DNA of 64,000 bases from Phascolomyces articulosus (taxonomy: Eukaryota > Mucoromycota > Mucoromycetes > Mucorales > Lichtheimiaceae). Of this stretch, positions 35,401-47,860 are shown piece after piece. Location: assembly GCA_025677815.1 (NCBI GenBank), contig JAIXMP010000012.1, positions 496,001 to 560,000 of the forward strand, in the 5' to 3' direction. Every line of letters starts with the position of its first letter. Position 1 is the first letter of the stretch. Made by a program: the position numbers and the translations under genes. Under the pieces are notes generated by a model. The model made no database searches. It worked only from the letters and a program-made list of their open reading frames with translations, and was not told the origin of the DNA.

Positions 35401-38400
35401 GATAAACGTCTGGGTGGTGTACTGGTATTGCTATCTGTGTAGTTACTGTTGTTATTATTTTGATACATTTGTTGTGATGTTCGACGACTATGTACAGAAC
35501 CGCCCGCTACACTACTACTAATATCCATGTCAGAATCCATCGCATTTGTTGCTTCCGCCACAGCAGCTGCTGTTCGAATAATATCAACTTCATCTGGTGA
35601 GGTTTGACAACGTCGTAATTTAGGTTTTTGGATAGATGAGGATGTAGGTGACGATACTTCTTGTTGCTGATACTGATCATGATGATGATGTTCATGCTGG
35701 TTAACCAATAAAGGATCGAACATGGTTGATTTATGATCATCATGCTGCTGTGTCATCATCATTGGCTTATCACTATGTCTTCTCAAATGAGTCAAGAAGC
35801 GACTTGGTGACGCATACCATTCTGCATTGGACTTGACCGTATCCCACCACATGGATAAACGACGATTCACCGAAGAAGGAGGTTGTTTTCGTTTCGTCGA
35901 TGAGGATGCAGCTGGTGTATGAGTAGGATGATGACCACTACTACTGGGATGTGAAGAAGAAGTGGATGAGATGGAGCAAATCGATCGTCGTCTTTCCATT
36001 TCTGCTGATTTGATCACCTTGTACTCATCCAACCAATCTACCCAAGGTACTTGATTGACCACATTTTGTTTATTACTTTCTTGATCTTTGGTTTCTTCAC
36101 CACTGCTCGTAACCATGATTGTTGGCATTGGTTGGTTGCTTTCTTGTCGTCGGAATATTCGTGTGGAAGCATCTTCTTCGTCTCGATCGTATTCATTATC
36201 ATATTGACCACTACCTAATCGAAGTGAGCACCAACGTCGAAGTTTCGCAGAGCGTGACATGAATAGGTTTTTCGCGTAAGAATCATCGGAACGACGACGT
36301 ACAGAGTATAATGATGAAGTATCTGCTGGCTTGGAAACTATATGAATCATCCAAAAACATATAAATATTTGGTTAGTTCCATATCTATTTGTATTTCAAA
36401 GGGTTTTCAAAATATTCATAGGAATAATTTACCATGATCATAAACAAAATAATCACTATTGACATCTTGTTCCCATCGTGTCAATTCTGGTGCTGAAGTA
36501 TTTCCACTAGGTACTAATGGATGATGAAGAGGATGAGAGGTCAAATCACCTGCCGTTTCATCTTGCGTTGTTGTGGATGCATTAAGTAACAAGGCAGGAT
36601 AAACGGGCGTTTGTATGCCTTCCATGAAATGATGGTGTTCAGCATCTGAACGATCTGCAATGGATTGGGTATCACTGTTACTACTACTATCCAAATCAAT
36701 TTCAACCACATCTTTATCTGCTTCACTTGCAGTCGCTATCAACGATCCAGAACGCGTGGTACTGCTACTAGCCGTTGTCGTGGTAGTCGTAGGTGGTGTT
36801 GTTGCTGCGGGAGGTGTTTCAATAGCTGTATTAGGTAACGAACGTCGATTTGATTTTCGTTTACTTGATAATTGACGACGTAATAATGTATGTAATGAAT
36901 GCTGATAGGCAGGTATACTTCCACCAGCAGCAGCATTAGTAGGTGTATTCGTAGGTGTAGATGCCCCTTTATTATTACCACTTGATTCAGAAGAACCATG
37001 CAATGTACGATTAGCTGACACGTTACTGGATTGGGATGAAGTGGATGTGGAGGATGTAGGTGGTCCACCCGTCATGGTTGCGGATGATACAGGTGAGCAT
37101 GTAGGAAGTGGCGGTGCATCGACTACAGGATTGGGTAAGGTTCCACTAACAATACCTGCTAATTCTGTATTGGTCATATTTTTCAGCATACTCATAGAAG
37201 ATCTTCGAAGTGCCTTTTGTTGATGTTGCTGCTGCTGTTGTGTCGAACCATGAGGTGTAGCACTAATCGATGTAGCTGGTGGGAGTGCATGAGCCGCTGG
37301 CATGGAAGGTGAAGTAGCATTATGTTCAGATCGTGATGTGTTCGTTGCTTTTCCTGAATAATACAAATTCATTGTATGTGTAAGTTTCATATGTTCTATA
37401 AAAGGGGAAAAAATAATAGATGATCTCATTTCTTTCTTTCTGACTCATTCATTTCTTACCTCGATCCAACAAATTGGTAGCTGTGGTGGTACCTCCAGTC
37501 ATAGTTGTTGGGAATTGCAAAGGACTACCACCGCGTGGCGAATGAAACAAACGAGGTGAAGAAGAAGGTGAATAAAATTCATCCGTCATGACACTCGAAT
37601 CTGTCACAATGGAAGAAATAGAAGAAGCTCTTCTTTCATGATATGGCGACTGACCTGAAAGACTATTACTTTGTCGTTTCAAACCATACCATTGAAACGA
37701 TGAAATGCTTTGGGTATCTGTCGACGTGGTCGAGCCAACATCATCCAAATCATCCGCCACATACGAAGAACGTTTGATAGGTAACTGTCGACTCCCACTT
37801 TCCAATGTCGCTGTCGATGATTCAGAAAGTCGATTTTCACGTAATTTACTGATCGATCCAGATTTATGCATCAATTCTGGTTGAGGTGTAGGTTGTTCCA
37901 TTAATCGTTTGGCGACAATGCCTTTGGGTGATCCGGTAGGTGATGATGATGAAGAGGTGGCCGAATTCATGCCTTCGGCCATGGAACTTTTACGACTTTT
38001 GGATAATCGATTACTGCTCGTACTCGCAGTAGCATGTTCTCCTGTAGGTGTGGAAGGTAAACTATTACTCGTCATATTCGTGGTATTGAGATCTGTTAAA
38101 TACTGCGGTAAAGGAGGGACAGGTGGTTGCTGCTGTTGTTGTAATTGAGGATGAGAAGCGGACCCATCAATCCAACTGGCTCTTTTTGATTTCACCATAT
38201 ATTTTCCACCACTACCAGCTGGAGGACTCGCATATCTTGGCGAAGAAGCCGAAGGCGACGACGTTGGTTGATGATGAGGTGATTTTGGATTATTGGATTG
38301 ATTCGATGACGCGAGTAAATGCGATTGCGGTTGATCAATTTCACTTCCAGGACTACTACCATATTCCAGTAAAGATAGATGTTGTTCTGCGGCAGGTGTA

Positions 38401-38810
38401 GGTGGTGGGGGTAATTGTCCATGTTGTTTATAAGGACTGTTGAGTTGCTTATTATTATTACTCTCATTTAAATCATCGCAAGAAGAAGACACGGACGATC
38501 GACTTGTTCTTCGTTTTAATAATAATGGTTGCGGAATGGGAACACTTCGTAATTTTGTAGACGTTGAAGTGGATGGTGTACTCGTTTCTGATGTAGAAGC
38601 ACTTACTGGACTACTTGTTGATTCATTCGTAGGAGCAGCAGCCATAGTTGTTGGAGTCGTAGCTGTATTTATTGATGTTATTGTTGCACCATGAGAAGAA
38701 GTACGCGGTGGTGGTTGTATAGGTGGAGGAGGAGAAGTACGAAGTGGTATGCTTAATGGCGATGACGAACCTGATGAAGACAGGTTGCCGTTTTTACTAC
38801 TGCTTCCCAT
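29451..38810 (-). CDS. Rim15-like PAS / AGC-family protein kinase with receiver domain
   Basis: This is a homologue of yeast Rim15 and S. pombe Cek1/Ppk18, a nutrient-regulated kinase that in yeast acts below TORC1/PKA to promote quiescence. The exons are 38810-37460, 37395-36433, 36337-33931, 33841-31805, 31708-31141, 31057-29791 and 29710-29451; phases all agree, giving about 2950 aa. Residues 1 to about 1550 are Ser/Thr/Gln-rich with patches such as [15 protein letters not shown]-like domain spans the exon 3/4 junction (about 1550-1680). A Cys/His finger ([19 protein letters not shown]) lies near 1775. The kinase runs from about 2130 to 2530: [31 protein letters not shown], a long insert, then [10 protein letters not shown] receiver domain (LIVDDNP, FMDIRMP, AVTAYE, LSKPV) starts near 2800. 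It is longer than yeast Rim15 (1770 aa), mainly at the N terminus. Confidence 0.92.
29989..30013. repeat. CAA/TTG triplet run coding polyGln in the Rim15-like protein
   Basis: The minus strand encodes about nine glutamines just before the receiver domain. A further Gln-rich segment is encoded near 34352-34375. Confidence 0.85.
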
Positions 38811-41179
38811 TTAACAATGACGTTATGGAAGGGTATGTATTTAATTATAAATGGTGTAAGGGAAAGGGAAGTGTCAAAGTAAATATGTGTGCGAAAAAAG
38901 AGAGCGAGAGAGGAGGGAAAAAAAAAAAGAGGTATAATATTGAAATAGTAAAAGCACACCACAAAAGTCAAAAAGCTTTTTTTTTCGAAGGTTAAAAAAT
39001 AATAATAATAACGCAGCAGCAACAAGGTATTTTTTTTTTCTTGTGCTATGGTTTTGCATTGTGGTATGAACCAATAGTAGACTGCGGTTTGGTACTGGCT
39101 GCCATTTCTCAAGATATTATGCAGATTTCCGTTTTAGGTACTATCGTAACTGCAAAATGCTGTCATTTTATCACCTGTTTATAATATGCTGGATTCTATT
39201 CTGTATATAAAGATTTTTTTAGTTTATAATAATAAACCACCATAATAAAAAAATAGTATATGTGTACATCTATATGGTACCTCTCCTTCTTTCAAAAGTA
39301 GCTCATAAGATTTGTATACTATACTAGTAATTTTTAATAAAATCAATAGCTTATTATTATTAATAGCCTTATCACTAAAAATAAAGTACCATCACCTTCC
39401 TGTTTGTACTAATAGTAGTAGTATACAGATGATGTTGACCATCACTTTTATCACACCATACTCACACACATGATTCTTTTATTCTTATTATCATTTTACT
39501 AGTAGTAACTACTTCTGACTGCAGAGTATCAATGATATTCACCAACCTAACTTCTTATTGTTTACTGCTACTGTTTTCTTGAAACAGAAATAAAATAAAG
39601 TATCATGTTGTACTTCTCATCACCTCTCCGTGGTGCTGTATTTATCAAGTTTAAACAGGCTTAACATTAATTTTTTCTTAATCCCTGCATAGAAACTACC
39701 ATATATATAACTATATGCAGTACTCTTGGTTGATCATCTTGTGGTCTATATAAATACAGTGATGTTTTTTTTATAAACCATACTACCATATACCATTATT
39801 TAATTTAATAATGATATTTATAAAATATTTTGACGAAATAATCTATTAATCCAAATATATATACACTGTAATAAACTAATAATAATATACTATTAACGAG
39901 AAAAGACGAAACCAATACAAATAAGAACGACGATGACTCTACTACATTTCAAAGGAATTATTTATTGTTATTATACCTATGCAATTCACTTTTAGCTGGA
40001 TGAAGAGTAAATTCTCTTTTCACAAAATGAAAGTAATGATAAAGAACAACAAAAAAAAATGGATGATGGTGTGAAATGTTTGGTAAAAATGTGATCAATC
40101 ATGAGAGTTATTTTATCCATCCATCCATTCAATGCTTTTTATTATTATTATCATTAGTTTACCAGTTATAAATTTATACTAATGCATTGTAGTAAAGTGA
40201 GGAATGTTATTGGGACCAATGAATTTTGGACTAAACCAACAAGTATGTACATTCATGACATAAAATAATCCTTTTTCGGGTTATTTTTCCTAAACATTTT
40301 TAGGGCAATATTCTAAAATTAAATTCTACTAATTGTACAGGACCCACAAGATTTTGGAGCAAGAAATTTCAATGTTAGTATCTTTTCTTTCAAATAATAC
40401 TATCGTGGTGAAGAATACTACTAGCATTTTAATATTTCAATGAAATGATTACATATTAGGCAGTTCTTATGTCTGTTGAGTAGATAGACTTTGTACATAT
40501 ATTGGTTACCTGGCTTCTTAGATGGAAGTAACACCATTAAAGATAATACGTCGTCTGCTTGTTAACTCGCATATAAGCAAGCACCACCGTATTTAATAGT
40601 GGAAAGATAATAATTAAGAGGCAGTGGCAGAAGGTATAATTGTAAAAGATTAGGTATCCACTATCATTCTATTGTCACATTATAAGAGATATATAGAATG
40701 TTACTAAAATTCGACAAGTGCCTATACATCCTTTAGTGAACAAGAGAAGCTCCCCAAGACCCTTAACAATAACCTTCCTATACCTAATTCATATAGATAA
40801 AACTGTTAGTGTACTAAAACTTTTTCATTAAAATTTACCAGAATCTTCGATAAAGTAGATGCATAATTCCAGTCGCTATAAAGACTTCTCAAGTAATACA
40901 TATAATAAATACATGGTTTTGTTGCCATATTTACATATATCCTACTTTATGAGCACTCACTCTATGCAATAAGGTGAACCGTTTCCCAACGACCCTTTAA
41001 AAAGTTTTTATGAGCCATGAACAAAATATCTAAAGAGACTAGAAAGTTGCTATGATGTAATTTCATATACCTGCCACTATCATGCTCATATTAAAACTTG
41101 AGAGGAAAAATTCAATATAAAAAAATCACAGCATCTGGCTTTCCAAAACTTTTTTTTTTGTCTCTACATCTTTTTACCT
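38811..41179. other. Divergent intergenic region of about 2.4 kb
   Basis: It separates the Rim15-like gene (-) from the next gene (+), so it should hold both promoters. The first 200 bases upstream of the kinase are purine-rich on the plus strand. I see two short exon-like plus-strand segments near 40206-40244 and 40341-40374 (see findings), but no gene I can support. Confidence 0.45.
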
Positions 41180-42880
41180 ATGCGACCTGACGAACATAAA
41201 AAGAAAGATTCCCGACGATACCAAGCTCGAAAAAAGAATCAAGGAGATGCTACAGCAGCCGAAGTAGCTGAACGACGAAGGATAGCCGCTGCCAAAGCAC
41301 GCGATACGGGAACAAGTGTAGCTGCCATTCGTCGACGTAATGGTGAACTTCCCTCTTTACAACAAGTACGCGAATCAGCAGAAGCAACAGCAAAAATAAA
41401 AAGTAGTAGATTCACTCGACGAAAAATAGTCAGTAATCAAGATCGGTATACAGAAATTTCTGAGCAAGGTAGAGATGATCTTGGACAACATACACCACAA
41501 AAAAAAAAAAAGCGAGACAATATAATGAAAGAGATTAACCCATTGTTTATGTGTACATATAGATGCCATGTTACAGGATGCTGAATTGGGTATTGACCGA
41601 GAAACAACGGATCTTGTTGCTATGCTTGAAGAAAAACAACAAGGTATAATATATAAGTTTTCATCCCTAAGGCATGTGAGAAACGACGGGACAGTGCGAA
41701 TTGAAATATATACGATTCAAGTTAAATAACCACGACGGAATTGGTTGTATTATAATCAATATAGATGAGACAGAAGCAGGATCGACATATTTCAAATTCA
41801 AAGGAGAAGATATCGATACGAGTTTACTTGAAAAACAAGATCAATCTATGTTTCAAGTCAATTTCGACCTATATGAAGAATTATTAGGACAAGTCAATTG
41901 TCTACATATATTAGGACTGGATGAATCGGATGCTGCATTGGTAAATGATTATAACTGGATTAGATTTTGGATATAGCGTGCATCTTGTCTTTTTTTTTCA
42001 CGTTTTGGGGAGAGAGGATTTACAACCAACATGACATGCACAAACATAGACTCATATTATCATATGTAAAAAAAAAAAATCCTAGGTGGATGCAGCATTT
42101 GGAGAACAACCCATGATGCCATCCAAACCTATTGTCCCTGCCTTTTCAAAAACAGCACAAGGTCTTGTGTTATTTAATCAAAAACCCAAAGTTGATAATA
42201 ACAAAAGCCCAGAATCACCTGTGGATGGAATTTACCTACGTAATGAAAGAAAACAACATCATCCAAATACTATATCATCATCATCCTCTGTACCCATGAC
42301 AACGACAACGACGACAAAACAGAATCAAGGTAACTTATTTTGGTATAATAGTAGGCTGTTCAAAAAAAAAAATCCGGATTGAAAAGAAAAAACTAATATT
42401 TATCATGGGAAATAAAAGATAATGATGACAAGGACTTGGATGAACTTTTATCTATGGAATCATCTACTACGAAAGGTATGCGTTGTTTTTTTCATGCAAA
42501 AATAGCATGGTTGTTTTTTTTTCCTTTCAATGCATGACTAAACAGGTTTGTCACATTACAACAACTCATTCTTTCTGCAGATACTCCTGTCCGTGCTGTT
42601 CCGATTCCAACGTCTTCTCCTCCTGTTCCTACTACAACCTCCATTCCATCCAAAATAAAAACTCGTAAGATTCTTGATTTATTTCTTTAAGGATACAAAT
42701 AATAATAATAAATAATAATCATTTTATTTGTTTATTCTAGCAGCAGCAGCATCATCACCCTCTATCCCGAAACCTCGGACTTTACCAAGACCTTCATCAT
42801 CAGGAATGAAAAAACAAGAACAACAAAAATCAACGAACAAGGATGATGATGAGGCATGGTTGGATGATATTTTAGGATAA
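41180..42880 (+). CDS. Seven-exon protein with basic N terminus and acidic WLDDILG tail, unknown function
   Basis: The exons are 41180-41468, 41563-41643, 41780-41940, 42086-42329, 42419-42475, 42581-42664 and 42741-42880; all are GT-AG with matching phases, giving 351 aa. Residues 1-95 are basic and helical (ERRRIAAAKARDTGTSVAAI, then SSRFTRRKIVSNQDRY). Residues about 97-180 are acidic and probably fold (DAMLQDAELGIDRETTDLVA, KFKGEDIDTSLL, LYEELLGQ, GLDESDAALVDAAFGE). The rest is Ser/Pro/Thr-rich, with a short acidic element DKDLDELLSM and the extreme C terminus DDDEAWLDDILG. The terminal DEAWLDDILG looks like a short linear binding motif, which is inference. I do not recognise the family. 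Confidence 0.78.
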
Positions 42881-43265
42881 AAATGATGTATTCTGGTGCG
42901 AATCCAGACCATCATTACCATCCTATTACTACTACCATGACCAATTTTTTAACGATGAGAAATACCACAAGTGGTAAATCCGAATGTCTTTTTTTGTAAA
43001 TAAAAAAAAAAGTGTGGTATGTGCGTGCACGGGGACGATACAAAAAAAAAAAACTTTTTTTTTATTCTGGTAGCACCATTTTACTCCACATTTGGAATCA
43101 CGGGGTTTGATTTATAATGAGCAACCCATCGATCATAATTTATTATTATATATAAAAACCGATTTATTTATTGTACCTTTTTCTTCCCTTTCTTTCTTTT
43201 TACTTTACAATTCTTATATACTTTTATACACACGCGATAACTTTTGTATAAAAGAGAATGTCAAT

Positions 43266-43901
43266 ATGAATACTCAACAAATGATGACTCGTCATGATGA
43301 TAGTACAACCGCTGAACAACCCTATAAATATGAAAAACCAACCATATCAACAACGCCACCCATGACAAGAGGGAGAACGAGAAATGTACGTATGCGTGGT
43401 TGCGGTTGTCAACTCCATTGGCCACGCATATTCACCTACATGTCATGGCGATATCGACAATGGCGATGGCTTCATCAATCTGAATTTGTATGGTGTTTTC
43501 GATCAGCCAATACATCAGAAGAAGAAGAGGAAGAGGAAGAAAATTCTACAGGAGCCATGGTAGATCCATCCTCCCATCACCAACATAATCATGGAGGGGG
43601 ATGGAAACCATTTGAATCCAAAAATCAAGTTATATTATGGCAAGCATATTATAATCAACCATATCCACATCAACAAGCGTATTTCGAATGTCATGTGCAT
43701 GATAAATCCATTGATGATGGAAAACAATTGGTTCGAATAATATTAAATGAACATATCGCCTTCACCATGGACCCAGATTGGTCTCAGCCTTTAGTTTATA
43801 AAATTGCTGTATGTCGAGTAATGCGTCGATCATTATCTGCAAAAACATTATGGAAAGAATTAGTATTGCGTGAAAAACAAACTGGTCCAATGTATCAATA
43901 A
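43266..43901 (+). CDS. WWE-like domain protein
   Basis: This is a single-exon protein of 211 aa. The frame is open further upstream, but that part is hydrophobic and AT-driven, so I take the ATG at 43266 after a stop-poor leader. Residues about 1-95 are basic and Trp-rich (RMRGCGCQLHW, TYMSWRYRQWRWLHQSEFVW), followed by a Glu run. Residues about 115-200 resemble a WWE domain: GGWKPFESKNQVILWQAYYN, then AYFECHVHDKS, VRIILNEHIAFTMD and a final ICRVMRR-like block (KIAVCRVMRRS). WWE domains recognise ADP-ribose-type ligands in ubiquitin and PARP systems. The match here is loose, and a DDHD-type lipase N-domain is an alternative. Confidence 0.6.
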   Translation: MNTQQMMTRHDDSTTAEQPYKYEKPTISTTPPMTRGRTRNVRMRGCGCQLHWPRIFTYMSWRYRQWRWLHQSEFVWCFRSANTSEEEEEEEENSTGAMVDPSSHHQHNHGGGWKPFESKNQVILWQAYYNQPYPHQQAYFECHVHDKSIDDGKQLVRIILNEHIAFTMDPDWSQPLVYKIAVCRVMRRSLSAKTLWKELVLREKQTGPMYQ

Positions 43902-43978
43902 TATCATACCCTTCCCCCTGTCGTCTTCTTGTAAATAGTAATCCAGATATATAAAAATATAATATAATAAATAATAAA

Positions 43979-44392
43979 TTAAAATAAAATAAAATACATA
44001 TATGAGTTCCCTTGTAATTTTTTATTTATTTGTTTGTTTTTATACATATAAAATAATGACTTGTTTTTTTTTACTATTAAATGTAAGTAGCCCGTGCATT
44101 TTATTTTAAAATGTCTTTGCGCTATTTGTGTCACTAAGAAAAACATGATTTCTTTTGGTTTATCCATGAAGTTTATACTCTTTATATGAAAAGGATTACC
44201 CATCGGAACCTGGTTCCGTGGCATATCACGCTGACTTGATGATTTAATTCCGGAATGATGTGAATCTTTTATTGGTTCTTTCCACATGCATCTATTTTTT
44301 TTTTGGGATTGATCACCTGGGAAGAAAGAAGGATAAACAATAACTGTTCCACGCTTTTTGTTTTTCATATAATAAGTACTTAGTAGTTTCAT
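43979..44392 (-). CDS. Questionable small ORF
   Basis: A 137-codon frame is convergent with the WWE-like gene. It is Lys-rich, with a mixed-composition centre (FFPGDQSQKKNRCMWKEPIK, then DMPRNQVPMGNPFH). The last 30 codons are AT-driven. No motif or splice pattern supports it. It could be chance or a fossil. Confidence 0.2.
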   Translation of the reverse strand: MKLLSTYYMKNKKRGTVIVYPSFFPGDQSQKKNRCMWKEPIKDSHHSGIKSSSQRDMPRNQVPMGNPFHIKSINFMDKPKEIMFFLVTQIAQRHFKIKCTGYLHLIVKKNKSLFYMYKNKQINKKLQGNSYMYFILF

Positions 44393-45556
44393 TTCCCTTC
44401 TGTTCTCTACTATAAATATCTATATATGAGTAAGTACAAAGCTTGGTCATCTTATTGTGTGTTTTTTTTTTAGTTCAAACACTTTTGGTTGATCTGAGGA
44501 AGATCTGCAAAATCTTTTACGCGATCTGATCATCAAACGCGTACTACCTTGTACAAAAAAAAAAAGAAAAGATAAACTTCATTGGGTCATTTGTTGTCAC
44601 TGGTTACAAAAAAGAAAGTTTAGTTTTCTTCCTATTGATCTGCTGCGTAAATCAAAAAAAAGGAACATTTCTTACAACTTGATTCAAAAGAAAAAGTACA
44701 TGTATCGTTTTCTTTCATCGTCAGTTCGTATCATTGTTAAAACGTTCTTTCAAGATTAAACATATTTATAGTTCGTTATGTTGTTGTTTTGAGAATTACT
44801 CTTGGCATACTGTCACGCGTTTCCAAAAAAAAAAATTGAACTGAAACGAGAGAATATAAATATTATGATACATTGCTTACGATACTATATTATTGGAAGC
44901 AATTATAGGTATTAAACGAGTATCATTTCCTTTAACAGCAACAAGAAAAGTCTGGAAACCACCCATCCACTTTCGTTTATTAGAATTCATAAAAGATTTC
45001 TTTTGGTTGTCGTATTTCCTACTCTTTTGGAGTTGAAATGATGCTCTTGTAAATAAATCCTATTCTTAAAATAGAATTAGGATCCATTGTTCTGATGACA
45101 GCACATGAATAATACTTCTTTTACTTTTATAGTTTCTATTTCAAAGAAGGCATGTTTTTTTTTCCTGTGTTATGAGATACATCGACGTTTATTGAAATGA
45201 GGAGTCCTATATCTATATCATTCTACTCATCCAACACGTTTAGAATTATCTGAATAGCATGTAGCACGTACGTATCCTCATATATTATACTGGTCAAGTA
45301 TCTGGCTTAACTCTCGATGATCACACACATCATATTACCGCCATTACACTCTAAGGTATAACATTGAATTATATTGTTTTCCATCTTCTCTCAATAAATT
45401 CTCAAGTCTTACATCGGTCTGGAAATACTAAATGTCGTAGCCAGAAATAAAGAAATTAACATGATGCCATATCTCAGAACTATATACAAATGGATATTAA
45501 TGTAAAGATGAATAACTTGTGCTTCATGTCACCGCTGAAACAATGAATTCCATTAG
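44393..45556. other. Intergenic region with faint fossil coding signal
   Basis: It is mostly AT-rich. A plus-strand stretch from 44914 reads IKRVSFPLTATRKVWKPP and continues about 40 codons before a stop, which may be part of the fossil that follows. Confidence 0.4.
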
Positions 45557-45931
45557 AATCCTGAACATCAAATATCTCTGATATTCCAATTCCATGGTCC
45601 TTCAACATACCAATGGATCAAATTATGTCACGTTATTTTTTTGGCACCTAATTTCCATTTTCTCTTACATAGCTATTCAGGGCTGTACATTGACTGCCAA
45701 TCATACCAAAGTAGATCTAACATAAACGTTGGATTAGCCTATGAATCCTATTTTATGGATGCAAAGCATTTATTCTTGTGGGTCATGGATATCATTGGGA
45801 AAAAAATTATCCGAACGCGTCCCCTTTTGGAAGAATTACAATTTCAGGATAACCTTTCTAAAACGATGAAGTGTAATAATAATGACGTCAGTGTGGATAA
45901 TGAAGAAGTAGCGTCGGTTTCCAGTTCATGA
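45557..45931 (+). pseudogene. Fossil C-terminal fragment of an LRR/F-box-like gene
   Basis: The plus-strand frame after a TAG at 45554 stays open for 124 codons to the TGA at 45929. It reads SLIFQFHGPSTYQWIKLCHV, later DAKHLFLWVMDIIGKK and RPLLEELQFQDN, with an acidic Ser-rich end. It has no early ATG. The block QWIKLCHV recalls QWIQLRDNN, read on the plus strand at 21.5 kb. No upstream exon is legible, so I treat it as a remnant. Confidence 0.4.
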
Positions 45932-47322
45932 AAATATGGATATACTTATCTGCTTCAGGCATGCGGCATTCACTTCAATTCTATAATAGAGTTGAATGAT
46001 ACTACTAGTCTTTATAGTCTCAAATTACCCAGATGTTCAGGAATTGGTTCATCGATTTATTCTTGGTGTTGTATCAATTAAATACATTGAAACTTTGAAA
46101 TTTAATAATAGGATGTCAAGAATTATTTGTAAATGTAAAAATGATGAACAAGTTATTTTGGAGGATTAAAAACAATTTTATACGAAGAAGCGTATACCTT
46201 TTTATTGAGACCATTGATTCATAAAAATTTCAAGACATAATATAGCAAAACTAGCAAAGATTCAATCAAGTATCTTGACAAAAGTTTATCATGGATGATC
46301 CCTTTTAAATAGGTACTAGGTTATTCACACAAGTCAATTCCATTATCCCGAAATCGATCTTTGTCTGCATCCTTAATTTGATGTTGTTTCTTTATCCATC
46401 ATTCAGTCGAGCAACTAATCAATAAGGGTAATAAAAAAACACAGAATAATGTTTGTGATAGTATGATAATACTATTTTTTTTTTTGGATATTTTTTATTT
46501 GGTTTTATTAGAAGTGAAGCCGTCACTAAGAAGATATCAAGAAAATCGCTCATGTAATTGACCATATAGCTTGGCTTTTGTAATGATTGAACTAGGTGGA
46601 TTACCCTAAAAATGCAACAACTATGTCTACTTCATTTATAAGCGACAATCACACAGTTGCAATTAACGAAGAAATAAGCTATTCAAGCAAAATCTAATTA
46701 ATGCAAATAAAGGGAGGAAGGGTCTTCACCAAAATTGAAAATAGTTGACCGACACCCCTGGTAAAAGTGTATTCATATATATCAGTTCATATTAACGATC
46801 AACATTTAACACAATAAATTAAAACAGGGTTACATTTTTGGTAGATTGAATAATAATGAACAATGGGTGTGAAAAAATCACATTTCTTGAGTTGTGTATA
46901 TATCATCATTTAAAAATCAGAGGTTTGTTCGTGTAACCACAGTGGTATAATGATAATCAAACAATTAATCATCGATTTCAACGTAAAATGACGATAAAGA
47001 AGGATCTAGTAATTTCTTTAAGGTAAAAAAACAATGCTCAATGACATATAGAATGGTGTCGTGCTGAAACAATTAAGATGACAAAATCTGAAATTGACTA
47101 TGGATAGTATTTATAAAATACATTTATAAAAGTGGTAGGTACGCGTCATTAATCAATAATTTTTTTATAACTCCTCTTTTTGCATTAAAAATAATTTTTA
47201 TATATAAAATCAACCAGTGATATTTTTTTTTTCTGTTTTCTATATATTTTTTTATTTATTTTCCCATTCAACAATAAAAACCACTTCTATTGTTTCTCAT
47301 TATTAAACAACAACAAACAAAC
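45932..47322. other. Intergenic region, 5' flank of the MDR gene
   Basis: It is AT-rich without a coding frame. The 60 bases before the ATG at 47323 end in an A/C-rich leader (CAACAACAAACAAACATG), typical of a fungal 5' UTR. Confidence 0.5.
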
Positions 47323-47824
47323 ATGACAAGTATCCCAGAATCAATGTATGCATTGGAAACCATTAAACTTGGTTCAGCTGAAGAAGCATTAAAATACCAT
47401 CAAGTAAAAACTCCCAAAGTAACAAAACCCACGGATATTTTGATCCAAGTCAAAGCTATCGGAGTGAACCCTGTTGAAGCCAAAGCCAGACAAGGAAATA
47501 TTCCGATTCCCTTCTTTTCTACACCACGTATTTTAGGTGGTGATTATGCCGGTGTCATTGTTGACAAAGGATCTCAAGTCACTGGTTTCAATATTGGTGA
47601 TGCTGTTTTCGGGTCATTAGCTCATCCTGTTGGACCTAATGGTAAGCTGTCTTTCCTTTTTTTTTAAAAAAAAAATCTATTATCGACATGAAATAATATG
47701 AGCCGAGTTAAATAATTATTTTATTACATGCTTTTATTTTTTTTCTAATTAGGTTCTTATGCGGAATATGTAAGTATTATATCATTTTGATTTACATCTA
47801 TCATTATCTGGTTAAACTAACGTT

Positions 47825-47860
<36 letters not shown>

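Noticed and set aside
33307..38995. Several plus-strand frames of 60-104 codons opposite the Rim15-like gene
   Set aside because: They are shadows of the minus-strand coding exons (Ser/Gln codon runs read in reverse), with no motifs.
43092..43265. N-terminal extension of the WWE-like protein
   Set aside because: The frame is open, but the segment is hydrophobic and AT-driven with poly-T runs, looks like 5' flank, and the ATG at 43266 is a better start.
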